Of a stretch of 54,895 nucleotides of DNA, positions 39,990 through 48,174 are shown in pieces (position 1 is the first letter of the stretch; the number at the start of each line of letters is the position of its first letter). Source of the DNA: UBA11524 sp964383815 (lineage in GTDB: Bacteria; Bacillota; Clostridia; Christensenellales; Aristaeellaceae); contig CAYLIC010000010.1 in the NCBI GenBank assembly GCA_964383815.1, positions 1 to 54,895 on the forward strand, read 5' to 3'. The position numbers and the translations under genes were made by a program. The notes beneath the pieces are model-generated. The model worked only from the letters and a program-made list of their open reading frames with translations, was not told the DNA's origin and ran no database searches.

Positions 39990-41225
39990 TTATGCCTCAT
40001 GGCCCAGCTTGGGCTCGGCAAAGAGCTGGGCGCGGTACAGGCTGAAGTGGCCCGAGAGCATGAAGCTGACGGCGACTGCAATGCCGAACAGGGGCAGGTA
40101 TTCCGCGCCGAAAAGCTCCACCGACAGCAGCACCGCTGCCAGGGGTGCATTGGTCACGCCGCAGAAAACGCCAGCCAGGCCCAGCGCCGCGCCCAGGGCC
40201 GGGGACATGCCCAGCAGGCCTGCCACCGTGCACCCCAGGGTGGAGCCCACAAAGAAGGACGGCACAATCTCCCCGCCCTTGAACCCGGCGGAAAGGGTCA
40301 GCGCGGTCATCAGCAGCTTCAGGGCGAAGTCCCATGGCCTGGCCTGACCATCCAGCGCGGCAAGGATAACCCCCATGCCGCCGCCATTGTAGTCCCGGGT
40401 GCCCAGCAGCAGGCTCAGCAGCGCCACCGCCGCGCCGCCCAGGGCAATGCGCAGAAAATCGTTCTTCACAGCCTTGCGAAAGCTGCGGCCCGCCAGGTGC
40501 ATCACCGTGCAGAACAGGATGGACACCAGCGCACAGGCCACGCCCAGGCCCAGGGCCTGCACGGCGGACAGCGCATCCACTGCCTGCAGGCCGGAGGCCA
40601 GGTGCCACGGCTCCTGGGGCGCGCCGATGAGCCGCGCCATCAGCGCTGCCGTGGCGGCGGACACCACACAGGGCATGAACGCCCGGCAGTGGAAGCGCCC
40701 GACCTCGATCATCTCTATCACAAACACGGCGGCTGTCAGCGGCGTGCCGAACAGGGCGGAGAACAGCGCCGCCATGCCGCACAGCTCGCATATGCGGCGG
40801 GAATCGCCCCTGGGGTGGGTCAAATCGCCAATGGCGGCGCCCAGGCTGCCGCCCAGCTGCAGCGCGGCGCCTTCACGCCCGGCAGAGCCGCCCAGCAGGT
40901 GAGTGACCACAGTGGAAAGAAAAATGGCGGGCGCCATCAGCACGGGCACATGCTCCTGGCTGCGCACGGTGGCGATAATCTCATCCGTGCCCAGGGACAG
41001 GGGCAGCCTCATCAGCCGGTACACCCCGGCAATGCACAGGCCGCCCACAGGCAGCAAAAAGAGCAGCCACGGCTGCTGCTCCCGCAGGTGTGTGGCAGCC
41101 TCCACCGCCATGGCAAACGCGCCGCCCACCAGCCCGCACACTGCTCCAATGCCCACGCCCGTGGCCACCCAGCGGGCAAACGCCAAGCCATATGCCCAGG
41201 ATGCATGCAAACCCTTGCGGATCAT
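39990..41225 (-). CDS. ClC family chloride channel/transporter
   Basis: A 411-residue ClC family membrane protein with many hydrophobic segments. It carries GGSAGREGAALQLGGSLG, which includes the gating Glu of the GREG motif, then FSALFGTPLTAAVFVIEM, and the second anion-site motif GFKGGEIVPSFFVGSTLG (the GxFxP region). The last segment is NAPLAAVLLSVELFGAEYLP. It lacks cytosolic CBS domains, as in many bacterial ClCs. Whether it moves chloride or fluoride, or acts as a proton exchanger, cannot be told; no fluoride riboswitch precedes it. ATG at 41225 has a GAGGT site; it follows the XRE gene on the same strand. Confidence 0.9.
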   Translation of the reverse strand: MIRKGLHASWAYGLAFARWVATGVGIGAVCGLVGGAFAMAVEAATHLREQQPWLLFLLPVGGLCIAGVYRLMRLPLSLGTDEIIATVRSQEHVPVLMAPAIFLSTVVTHLLGGSAGREGAALQLGGSLGAAIGDLTHPRGDSRRICELCGMAALFSALFGTPLTAAVFVIEMIEVGRFHCRAFMPCVVSAATAALMARLIGAPQEPWHLASGLQAVDALSAVQALGLGVACALVSILFCTVMHLAGRSFRKAVKNDFLRIALGGAAVALLSLLLGTRDYNGGGMGVILAALDGQARPWDFALKLLMTALTLSAGFKGGEIVPSFFVGSTLGCTVAGLLGMSPALGAALGLAGVFCGVTNAPLAAVLLSVELFGAEYLPLFGIAVAVSFMLSGHFSLYRAQLFAEPKLGHEA

Positions 41226-41263
41226 TGGTATCGACCTCGATATTCATGAATTTTGCGGAGAAT

Positions 41264-41292
41264 AGTGTAGCACTTTGGGAAAGGCGGGTCAA
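41264..41292 (-). promoter_or_regulatory. Promoter of the ClC gene
   Basis: Minus strand: TTGACC (41287-41292), 17-bp spacer, TACACT (41264-41269), lying between the XRE stop codon and the ClC start. The ClC gene can therefore be transcribed alone as well as by read-through. Confidence 0.7.
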
Positions 41293-41295
41293 GGG

Positions 41296-41541
41296 TCAGC
41301 GGATTTCCTGCTCCAGGGTGTCGAACACCGGGGTGGAGAAAAACGCGCCCAGGGAAATGTCCAGGCCGTCGCACAGCTTTTTGATGAGATTGATGGTCAG
41401 CTCCTTGCGACCGGGGTCCAGCATGGAATACACACTGGACGGCGTAACCCCGGAAAGCGTAGCCAGCTCGTTCACGGACATGCCCCGGGCCTTCAGCAGC
41501 TCCTGAAAGCGGGCAACAACGGCTTCCTTCACATTCAGCAT
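41296..41541 (-). CDS. XRE family helix-turn-helix regulator
   Basis: An 81-residue DNA-binding protein made of a single Cro/C1-type HTH (about residues 9-64): VVARFQELLKARGMSVNELA, TLSGVTPSSVYSMLDPGRKE and LTINLIKKLCDGLDISLGAF. The short C-terminal tail (STPVFDTLEQEIR) has no ligand domain. ATG at 41541 has AGAGGTGA upstream. A 30-bp imperfect palindrome at 41574-41603 covers its -10 region, so autorepression is likely. It precedes the ClC gene by 70 bp. Confidence 0.88.
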   Translation of the reverse strand: MLNVKEAVVARFQELLKARGMSVNELATLSGVTPSSVYSMLDPGRKELTINLIKKLCDGLDISLGAFFSTPVFDTLEQEIR

Positions 41542-41573
41542 TTTCTATCACCTCTGGCTCATGATAAAAAATC

Positions 41574-41603
41574 TTGCGCACGTGAGTATACGCACTTGCG
41601 TAA
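41574..41603. promoter_or_regulatory. Palindromic operator over the XRE gene -10 box
   Basis: A 30-bp imperfect palindrome centred at 41588/41589 on GTATAC, with 9 of 12 bases matching in each arm (left TTGCGCACGTGA, right-arm complement TTACGCAAGTGC). On the minus strand it contains a TATACT -10 box about 44 bp before the XRE start. The rest of the 41542-41851 gap shows only an inverted repeat near 41802-41834 (CCTGCCGC/GCGGCAGG), downstream of rlmD. Confidence 0.6.
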
Positions 41604-41851
41604 TGGAAGACAGTCGTTGCACAATAGGGAGAAATCTGGACAATTTGGGATGATGTGTTTTCCAGCCGGTACATTAAAAAAGGCTTGCAAAGCGAAGCCG
41701 GATGCACCGTGCGGCGCACCTGGTTCTTTGGCAAACCATCGTCCCATATGCCCTTGTGATTTATGATAGAAGAATATGAAATAATCAGCCTGATGCAAGG
41801 CCTGCCGCCGGGCTTTTCACCCACCCGCGGCAGGAGGCTTCATCCCTTCCG

Positions 41852-43201
41852 TCACCTGTCCCCCCTGGAAAAGGAAGCCACGCATTCCACCCCGCTGGTC
41901 CAGCAGAACATATCCACCGGCTGCACCCTGTCCAGCTGGTAGCCGTGCTGGAGGAGCAGGGCGGCGTCACGGGCCTGGGTGGCCACGTTGCAGCTGACAT
42001 AGACAATGCGGCGGGGTGCGGCCTTGGCCATGGCGCGGACGACCTTCTCGTCCAGGCCCTTGCGGGGCGGGTCAACCACAATCACATCCGGGCGCAGACC
42101 CTCGTCCACCAGGCGGGGAAGCACATCCTCCGCCGCACCCGCGCGGAAGTCCGCATTGGCAATGCCGTTGCGCCGGGCGTTGGCTTTGGCGTTTTCAATG
42201 GCCTGGGGGACAATCTCAATGCCCAGGGCGGTGCGGCAGTGCCGGGCCATCATCAGGGTGATGGTGCCTGCGCCGCAGTACACATCGCACAGGCAGTCGG
42301 TGGGCGAAAGGTCGGCAAAGTCCAGGGCGGTGCGGTAGAGCACTTCGGTTTGCGCCGGGTTCACCTGGAAAAACGCCGCCGGGGACAGGTCGAAGGTCAG
42401 GCCGCACAGGGTATCCCGCAGGCTGGGCGCGCCTGCAATGGTGCGGAACCTGCGCCCGAGAATCACGTTGGTTTTGTCCCGGTTTTCGTTGAGTATCACG
42501 CTGACGGCGCCCTTGTCCATCAGGGCATCTGCCAGCTGCTGTTCCTGGGGCAGGCGGCTGCCGTTGACCACCAGTGTCACCATGGCTTGATGCTGGCGGT
42601 TCACGCGAATGACAATGTGCCGCAACAGGCCCGTGTGGGTTTCTTCTACATAAGGCGCCACATGGTTCAGCTGCATCCACCGTAGCACGGCGGCGCACAG
42701 CGCGTCCGCAGGCGGCATGGCATTGGGGCAGCGGGTGATGGGTATCAGTGCGTGGCTCCTGGGGGCAAAGAAGCCCACCTGGGGCGCATCTGCTGTGCCG
42801 CCCAGGGGCAGGGCGGTCTTGTTCCGGTAGGCAGAGGGGTCGTCCATGCCCAGCACCGGGGGAACCTCAACCGCCATGTGCCCAATGCGCTGGAAGCAGT
42901 CCTGCACCTGCCGGCGTTTCGCCTCCAGCGTGGTCTGATAGCCCATGTGCCGCCCGGTGCAGCCGCCGCAGCGGGGATAGGCCGGGCAGTCCGGCGTGCG
43001 CCTGTCCGGCGAGGGTACCTGCGGCGCAGCCTCCATCCGCCCGAAGGCAAAGCGGCTTTGCACCTTCACAATGCGCACGGGGGCTGTTTCGCCCGGCAGC
43101 AGCCCGGGCACAAAAACCGCCATGCCCTCGTGGCGGCACACGCCCTCCAGGTCGGCGCCCAGGGATTGGGCCGCCAGCATCAGCACATCATTCTTCTTCA
43201 T
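41852..43201 (-). CDS. rlmD: 23S rRNA (uracil(1939)-C5)-methyltransferase RlmD
   Basis: A 449-residue RumA/RlmD-type RNA methyltransferase. The N-terminal TRAM domain (about residues 1-58) is followed by the cysteine set of the [4Fe-4S] cluster (PDCPAYPRCGGCTGRHMG), and the C-terminal Rossmann methyltransferase has CDVYCGAGTITLMMARHC, VVDPPRKGLDEKVV and the catalytic-Cys motif IVYVSCNVATQARDAALLLQ. These fit transfer of a methyl group from SAM to a uracil C5. The exact target (U1939 or another 23S site) is inferred. ATG at 43201 is chosen because the upstream 30 codons are poorly conserved-looking and cross the promoter region; a GGCGG site precedes it. Confidence 0.92.
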   Translation of the reverse strand: MKKNDVLMLAAQSLGADLEGVCRHEGMAVFVPGLLPGETAPVRIVKVQSRFAFGRMEAAPQVPSPDRRTPDCPAYPRCGGCTGRHMGYQTTLEAKRRQVQDCFQRIGHMAVEVPPVLGMDDPSAYRNKTALPLGGTADAPQVGFFAPRSHALIPITRCPNAMPPADALCAAVLRWMQLNHVAPYVEETHTGLLRHIVIRVNRQHQAMVTLVVNGSRLPQEQQLADALMDKGAVSVILNENRDKTNVILGRRFRTIAGAPSLRDTLCGLTFDLSPAAFFQVNPAQTEVLYRTALDFADLSPTDCLCDVYCGAGTITLMMARHCRTALGIEIVPQAIENAKANARRNGIANADFRAGAAEDVLPRLVDEGLRPDVIVVDPPRKGLDEKVVRAMAKAAPRRIVYVSCNVATQARDAALLLQHGYQLDRVQPVDMFCWTSGVECVASFSRGDR

Positions 43202-43263
43202 GGTGGAAACCGCCTTTGCAGTTGATATGGGTATGGTAGCACGTTTCGGGCCTTTTGGCAATG

Positions 43264-43292
43264 TTGACAGTGTTCCATATCTTGTGTACAAT
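43264..43292 (+). promoter_or_regulatory. Promoter of the secreted SH3-like gene
   Basis: TTGACA (43264-43269), 17-bp spacer, TACAAT (43287-43292), 25 bp upstream of the GTG start and divergent from rlmD. Confidence 0.85.
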
Positions 43293-43317
43293 AAAAGAAA
43301 AAGGGAGGAACCGTACC

Positions 43318-43935
43318 GTGAAAAGAATATGGCTTCTGCTCCTGTGCCTGTGCCTGGCGCTGCCTGCTGCCGCCCTGGGGGACAGCCATGAGCCCATGAT
43401 GCTCTACTCCGCGTCCTTTGCCGCCATGCAGGTCACCGGCGGCGTGTATGTTCCGCTGACCATGAAGGACGGCGACCTGCGCAGCGGCCCCGGTGGTAAA
43501 TACAGCAATGTGGGGCCCTTCACCATGAACAACCGGGAGGCCCACTGCTACACCCTGGCCTGTGACGAGTATGGCGAAATCTGGGTTCTGGTCGATTTTG
43601 CCGAGGGCGCTTCCGACTGGCGCGGGTACATCCGCCTGTCCAGGTTTGAGGCGGACACCCGGGCCGTGCTGCTGGATGCCCTGCCCTATGAGGCCACCTA
43701 TGACCAGCTGACCCCTGACATGATTGCCCAGCTGTATAACGACTGCGAAGGCCTCTGGGGCCCGGGTGACAGCTATGACCAGCTGGCAGGCCTGCCCGTG
43801 GACGTTACCGAAGGCACCCTGATTCTCACCCAGGGCGAATGGGGCCTGCTGGAGCTGAACGAGTACACCCTGGAGTGCATCGATGCCTATGCCCCCATGC
43901 GGGTGTGGGTCAGGCTGGGCAACTGCTTCTACTGA
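43318..43935 (+). CDS. Secreted protein with SH3-like segment
   Basis: A 205-residue exported protein with a signal peptide (KRIWLLLLCLCLALPAAALG). The mature part has a bacterial SH3-like stretch, DGDLRSGPGGKYSNVG (around residues 56-71 of the product), and EIWVLVDFAEG, typical of cell-wall-binding SH3b domains. The C-terminal half (LTPDMIAQLYNDCEGLWGPG) is not recognised. The GTG start at 43318 has GGGAGG 9 bases upstream and a good promoter. It may bind the cell wall from outside. Confidence 0.75.
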   Translation: MKRIWLLLLCLCLALPAAALGDSHEPMMLYSASFAAMQVTGGVYVPLTMKDGDLRSGPGGKYSNVGPFTMNNREAHCYTLACDEYGEIWVLVDFAEGASDWRGYIRLSRFEADTRAVLLDALPYEATYDQLTPDMIAQLYNDCEGLWGPGDSYDQLAGLPVDVTEGTLILTQGEWGLLELNEYTLECIDAYAPMRVWVRLGNCFY

Positions 43936-44028
43936 TACGCCGCATTAAGGAACTGGCTGCACTGGCACAAAATACCGCACTTCGTGATTTTTTTCACAAA
44001 AAGATGCGGGAAAAAGCCGTTTACCCTA

Positions 44029-44057
44029 TTGCAAAATACAGGATAATTGGTTAGAAT
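44029..44057 (+). promoter_or_regulatory. Promoter of gap
   Basis: TTGCAA (44029-44034), 17-bp spacer, TAGAAT (44052-44057), 44 bp upstream of the gap start. Confidence 0.7.
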
Positions 44058-44100
44058 AATAGATGGAGTAATCCGCGAACATTAAAGGAGGTACTTTCCA

Positions 44101-45129
44101 ATGGCTGTTAAGGTTGCTATCAATGGTTTCGGCCGCATTGGCCGTCTTGCTTTCCGCCAGATGTTCGGCGCTGAGGGCTACGAGATCGTCGCTATCAACG
44201 ACCTGACCAAGCCCGAAATGCTGGCCCACCTGCTGAAGTACGACACCGCTCAGAAGGGCTACTGCGGCGCTATCGGCGAGAACAAGCACACCGTTTCTTC
44301 CACCGAGAATTCCATCATCGTCGACGGCAAGGAAATCAAGATCTATGCCGAGAAGGACGCTGCCAACTGCCCCTGGGGCGAGCTGGACGTTGACGTTGTG
44401 CTGGAGTGCACCGGCTTCTACTGCTCCAAGGAGAAGTCCATGGCCCACATCAACGCTGGCGCCAAGAAGGTTGTCATCTCCGCTCCCGCCGGCAACGACC
44501 TGAAGACCATCGTGTTCTCCGTGAACGAGAATACCCTGACCAAGGACGACCAGATCATCTCTGCCGCTTCCTGCACCACCAACTGCCTGGCTCCCATGGC
44601 CAAGGCCCTGAATGATACCTATCCCATCCAGACCGGTATCATGACCACCGTGCACGCCTACACCGGCGACCAGATGATCCTGGACGGCCCCCATCGCAAG
44701 GGTGACCTGCGCCGTGCCCGTGCCGGTGCCCAGAACATCGTGCCCAACAGCACCGGTGCTGCCAAGGCCATCGGCCTGGTGATCCCCGAGCTGAACAAGA
44801 AGCTGATCGGCTCTGCCCAGCGCGTGCCCGTCTGCACCGGCTCCACCACCCTGCTGGTTGCCGTTGTGAAGGGCAAGGATGTGACCAAGGAGTCCATCAA
44901 CGCTGCCATGAAGGCCGCTTCCTCCGCCTCCTACGGCTACACCGAGGAGCCCCTGGTGTCCTCCGACATCATCGGCATGACCTACGGCTCCCTGTTCGAT
45001 GCCACCCAGACCATGGTCGCCAAGATCGACGACGACACCTATCAGGTGCAGGTCGTGTCCTGGTACGACAACGAGAACTCCTACACCTCTCAGATGGTCC
45101 GCACCATCAAGTACTTCGCCGAGCTGTAA
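44101..45129 (+). CDS. gap: Glyceraldehyde-3-phosphate dehydrogenase (type I)
   Basis: A 342-residue glycolytic GAPDH that converts glyceraldehyde 3-phosphate and NAD+ to 1,3-bisphosphoglycerate. The NAD-binding start VKVAINGFGRIGRLAFRQMF, the active-site Cys in SAASCTTNCLAPMAKALNDT and the helical GTMTTVHAYTGDQ-like region (here GIMTTVHAYTGDQMILDG) are clear, as is VSWYDNENSYTSQMVRTIKY at the end. The codon choice (AAG, GCT, ATC, GTT) is strongly biased, as expected of a highly expressed gene. It has AAAGGAGG upstream and a strong terminator. Confidence 0.98.
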   Translation: MAVKVAINGFGRIGRLAFRQMFGAEGYEIVAINDLTKPEMLAHLLKYDTAQKGYCGAIGENKHTVSSTENSIIVDGKEIKIYAEKDAANCPWGELDVDVVLECTGFYCSKEKSMAHINAGAKKVVISAPAGNDLKTIVFSVNENTLTKDDQIISAASCTTNCLAPMAKALNDTYPIQTGIMTTVHAYTGDQMILDGPHRKGDLRRARAGAQNIVPNSTGAAKAIGLVIPELNKKLIGSAQRVPVCTGSTTLLVAVVKGKDVTKESINAAMKAASSASYGYTEEPLVSSDIIGMTYGSLFDATQTMVAKIDDDTYQVQVVSWYDNENSYTSQMVRTIKYFAEL

Positions 45130-45253
45130 TGAGGCCAGTGGCCGCCTCCATATCCGCCTGTGTTGACGGAGGCTGGAGTCGTTCGCCGCGCTCATCCTGC
45201 TAAGGCGAGTGCTGAGGCGTTGAGCTTCCGCTCGTATGGTACGATAAAAGCAG

Positions 45254-45295
45254 CCCCCTCCTTCCTGACCCTGTGCCAGGAGGGAGGGGGTTTTT
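45254..45295 (+). terminator. Terminator of gap
   Basis: CCCCCTCC...TTCCTG (45254-45267) pairs with CAGGAG...GGAGGGGG (45276-45290) and is followed by TTTTTG. It accounts for part of the 431-bp gap 45130-45560; the rest of that gap holds only a short stem (GCCTCC/GGAGGC near 45145-45174) and a weak -10 (TATACT, 45418-45423). Confidence 0.85.
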
Positions 45296-45560
45296 GTGTG
45301 CGATTCGGCGGAAAATCAGGTGATCACGCATGCGCCCGAAGGCCCCCAAGGGCGACCGGGAAGCCCTTGGGAGCAAGCAATTCGAAGAAAGGATGCTGCT
45401 TTTTGTGTAAAGGTGTGGTATACTGCTTTTAGTACAGTGAGAGGGGCTGCATCGGATAAATCTGGAAAGCGGCAGTGCACGGATAAGCCTGTTTCGAGAA
45501 TCGTATTCTTTTTTGCACGAGGAAGAAGCGTTCGATGGCAAAGGGGATCGGGCGGAAGTG

Positions 45561-46151
45561 ATGAATATATCTTGGAATTATGATATGGAGGAAGGCAGCG
45601 GAATTCTTTCAGAAGAGTACATCTATCTGGAGGATATCCGCAGAATGAATCAGGTACTGAAAAAACTGGAGTATGGTACCGAAGAAAGTCTGCAGATGGA
45701 CCTCTACGGTCCATACAAGATGTCCCCCCTTATTAGGCTGGAGATCGGGAAAACGGGCAAGTGTTATCTGGTGACGATGCAGGTATATCATGCAGTGTTT
45801 GATGAGTATATCACCGCCAGCGTCCAAATGGCAGCGGATGAATGGAAAGTGTTTTCAGATGAATGGCGCGATTGGGGGCGAAAATGGTCGCCGTGGCTGG
45901 GCGATCAGGTGCAGGTGTACATTCACGACGGTGTGGAAAAGGTGAGTCTTGAGAAAGTCGGTACGGTCATCGAGGTGATTCCGCATGAGAAGCATCCCAG
46001 TGTGGCGGTGGGCTGGCTGGAGATAGATCGGCAAGGAAAAAATGGATCGATGCGCACATTTATGAAGCCGATCATGTGGAGAAGCTGTCTTCCCCCCATC
46101 CTTGACGCATCCACCGGGGCATGCTATAATGAAAAAAACGCCCGGGCGTGA
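45561..46151 (+). CDS. Hypothetical protein, AT-richer than its neighbours
   Basis: No family recognised. The 196-residue product is acidic and soluble, with an N-terminus NISWNYDMEEGSGILSEEYI, several aromatic residues and a central VQVYIHDGVEKVSLEKVGTV. Base composition is visibly lower in GC than the flanking genes. The frame runs on through the promoter of the next gene (46102-46130), and its last 30 residues (PIMWRSCLPPILDASTGACY and on) look unlike a native C-terminus, so the original stop is probably lost or the gene truncated. ATG at 45561 has a weak GGCGGA site. It may be horizontally acquired. Confidence 0.5.
   Translation: MNISWNYDMEEGSGILSEEYIYLEDIRRMNQVLKKLEYGTEESLQMDLYGPYKMSPLIRLEIGKTGKCYLVTMQVYHAVFDEYITASVQMAADEWKVFSDEWRDWGRKWSPWLGDQVQVYIHDGVEKVSLEKVGTVIEVIPHEKHPSVAVGWLEIDRQGKNGSMRTFMKPIMWRSCLPPILDASTGACYNEKNARA
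46102..46130 (+). promoter_or_regulatory. Promoter of the LRR protein gene
   Basis: TTGACG (46102-46107), 17-bp spacer, TATAAT (46125-46130), 46 bp upstream of the start at 46177 and inside the 3' end of the preceding ORF. Confidence 0.8.
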
Positions 46152-46176
46152 AGTGTACCGGAAAGGAATGAGGAAA

Positions 46177-47100
46177 ATGAAGAAACTGCTGATGCTGCTG
46201 TGCGCGCTTTTGATCGTGCCGGCGGCGGTGGCGTGCGCGGAGGAGGCGGAAACGGTCACCTTCGGCATGGTGACCGTGCAGGCGGATGCTGCCTATGTGG
46301 ATATGGGTGAGCAGGTCGTCGAGGATTGGGAGGCCTATTACGGCTTCCTGTCCCAGCTGCCCCAGGTGGAGCAGGTGGATATGTTCGCCACCATTGTGGA
46401 AAAGAAGGAGATCACCCAGCTGGAATCGCGATTCCCGAATGTCAAGTTCGGCTGGACGATCCACCTGACGCGCGACCATTATGTCCGCACGGATCAGACG
46501 GCGTTCTCCACCCTGCATGGCTCCTGCAGCGAGCATACCAGCAAGGAGCTGGAGCTGCTGAAATACTGCACGGAGATGCTGGCCCTGGATATCGGCCACA
46601 ATGACCTGACGGATATCTCCTTCCTGCAGTATATGCCGAAGCTGCGCGTGCTGATCCTGGCCTGCAATCCGCGCCTGCGCAATATCGAGGTGCTCAGCCA
46701 GCTCAAGGATCTGGAGTATGTGGAGCTGTTCTCCTGCAACATTACCAATATCACCCCGCTGACGGGGCTGGAACGGCTGCTGGATCTGAATGTGTCGTAC
46801 AACAACATCACCCGGTACGCCGGGCTGAACGACATGAAGCAGCTGCAGCGCCTGTGGATCCCCCAGAGCGGCGTGCCCTGCTATGGCGATGAATTCAAGC
46901 AGCTCGCGGCGGATCTGCCCAACACAACCATCATGAACAAGGGCCATCCCACCAACTACGGCTGGCGCGAAGGCAACCACTACGAAACGATCTACACCAT
47001 GTTCCGCGCGGATGAGTACATCCCCTTTGTGGATTCGTATCCCATCGAGGGCGTGGCGGCGCCGTTGACGACGCCTGTGGATACGGGCAGCGGCACTTGA
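46177..47100 (+). CDS. Secreted leucine-rich repeat protein
   Basis: A 307-residue exported protein. The signal peptide is KKLLMLLCALLIVPAAVACA, with cleavage near AEEAE. A short leucine-rich repeat array spans about residues 125-230: MLALDIGHNDLTDISFLQYM, LRVLILACNPRLRNIEVLSQ, LEYVELFSCNITNITPLTGL and LLDLNVSYNNITRYAGLNDM. LRR arrays bind proteins; here the partner is unknown. ATG at 46177 gives a good distance to AAAGGA; another ATG at 46168 touches it. Confidence 0.85.
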   Translation: MKKLLMLLCALLIVPAAVACAEEAETVTFGMVTVQADAAYVDMGEQVVEDWEAYYGFLSQLPQVEQVDMFATIVEKKEITQLESRFPNVKFGWTIHLTRDHYVRTDQTAFSTLHGSCSEHTSKELELLKYCTEMLALDIGHNDLTDISFLQYMPKLRVLILACNPRLRNIEVLSQLKDLEYVELFSCNITNITPLTGLERLLDLNVSYNNITRYAGLNDMKQLQRLWIPQSGVPCYGDEFKQLAADLPNTTIMNKGHPTNYGWREGNHYETIYTMFRADEYIPFVDSYPIEGVAAPLTTPVDTGSGT

Positions 47101-47244
47101 CCGGAACACATTGTGACAGCCTGTGCGGCGGATGAAAGTCCGCTGCATTTTGCTATTCCGGGAAGGGAAATTCCGGATCGTGCAGGACTTTTGGCTTTTC
47201 CGGCGAATACCTATTAGAATTCATTATGCTGAGGTGTTTTTCTC

Positions 47245-48087
47245 ATGTCTGATTGCAATCACGATTGCGCAAATTGCTCGAGCAAGTGCTCCAGCGCAAG
47301 CCCTGCATCCCTGCTGGCGCCTGCCAACCCCGAGAGCCGGGTCAAGAAGATCATCGGCGTGGTGAGCGGCAAGGGCGGCGTGGGCAAGTCCCTGGTGACG
47401 GGCCTGCTGGCCAGTGCCACCGTGCGTGCCGGCAAGACCGCGGGCGTGCTGGATGCCGACATCACCGGCCCCTCCATTCCGCGCATCTTCGGCGTGGATG
47501 AGCCCATCACCGGCTGCGACGCGGGCATGTTCCCGGCGGACTCCAAGACCGGCGTGAAGCTCATGTCCATCAACCTGCTGCTGGAGAACGATACCGACCC
47601 CGTCATCTGGCGAGGCGCGCTGATCGCGGGCACGGTCAAGCAGTTCTGGACGGACGTCTGCTGGGGCGATGTGGACTGCCTGTATGTCGATATGCCTCCC
47701 GGAACCGGCGATGTGCCGCTGACGGTCTTCCAGTCCCTGCCGGTGGACGGCATCATCATCGTCGCCAGCCCCCAGGAGCTGGTCGGCATGATCGTCGAAA
47801 AGGCGGTCAACATGGCCAAGATGATGAACATCCCCGTGCTGGGCATCGTGGAGAACATGTCCTACATGCCCTGCCCGGATTGCGGCCGCAAGCTGTATCC
47901 CTTCGGCGAGGGCAAGACCGCGGAGGTCGCTGCCAAGCATGGCCTGCCCCTGCTGGCGCAGCTGCCCATCGATCCCGCCATCGCCGCCGCCTGTGACGCC
48001 GGCAAGGTCGAGGATGTGGTCGTGTACGAGCTGACCGATGCTGTCAGCGCGGCGCTGAACTGCCCCAAGCTGGAGCGCGGTGAATAA
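47245..48087 (+). CDS. Mrp/NBP35-type Fe-S cluster carrier ATPase, copy 2
   Basis: A 280-residue paralogue of the gene at 38290. It has the same order of motifs: N-terminal CNHDCANCSSKCSS, deviant Walker A GVVSGKGGVGKSLVTGLLAS, VLDADITGPSIPRIFGVDEP, VDMPPGTGDVPLTVFQSLPV and CPDCGRKLYPFGEGK. It should load [4Fe-4S] clusters onto target enzymes. DNA identity to copy 1 is about 94 percent in the core (around 47689-47866) but lower elsewhere, and the differences are mostly third positions (gtg to gtc, att to atc). GAGGTG sits 9 bases before ATG. Confidence 0.92.
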   Translation: MSDCNHDCANCSSKCSSASPASLLAPANPESRVKKIIGVVSGKGGVGKSLVTGLLASATVRAGKTAGVLDADITGPSIPRIFGVDEPITGCDAGMFPADSKTGVKLMSINLLLENDTDPVIWRGALIAGTVKQFWTDVCWGDVDCLYVDMPPGTGDVPLTVFQSLPVDGIIIVASPQELVGMIVEKAVNMAKMMNIPVLGIVENMSYMPCPDCGRKLYPFGEGKTAEVAAKHGLPLLAQLPIDPAIAAACDAGKVEDVVVYELTDAVSAALNCPKLERGE

Positions 48088-48114
48088 GTCGATCCGCAAA
48101 AAATGCAAATGAAA

Positions 48115-48157
48115 AAGGCTGCTGATCCCGCAATGAAACGGGTCGGCAGCCTTTTTT
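48115..48157. terminator. Bidirectional terminator
   Basis: AAGGCTGC (48115-48122) pairs with GCAGCCTT (48146-48153), followed by TTTTTA on the plus strand and TTTCATTTGC on the minus strand. It ends mrp copy 2 and the convergent gene at 48175. Confidence 0.85.
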
Positions 48158-48174
48158 ATGATCGCGCAGGGGGA

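Noticed and set aside
41226..41295. Fluoride riboswitch before the ClC gene
   Set aside because: The leader is only about 33 nt from the promoter at 41264-41292, too short for the fluoride aptamer, and no consensus was seen.
41559..41798. 79-codon minus-strand ORF between rlmD and the XRE gene
   Set aside because: No ribosome binding site, no recognisable motif, and it covers the operator and promoter of the XRE gene.
45130..45247. tRNA or small RNA after gap
   Set aside because: The segment has one short stem but no cloverleaf, no TTC-loop pattern and no promoter of its own.
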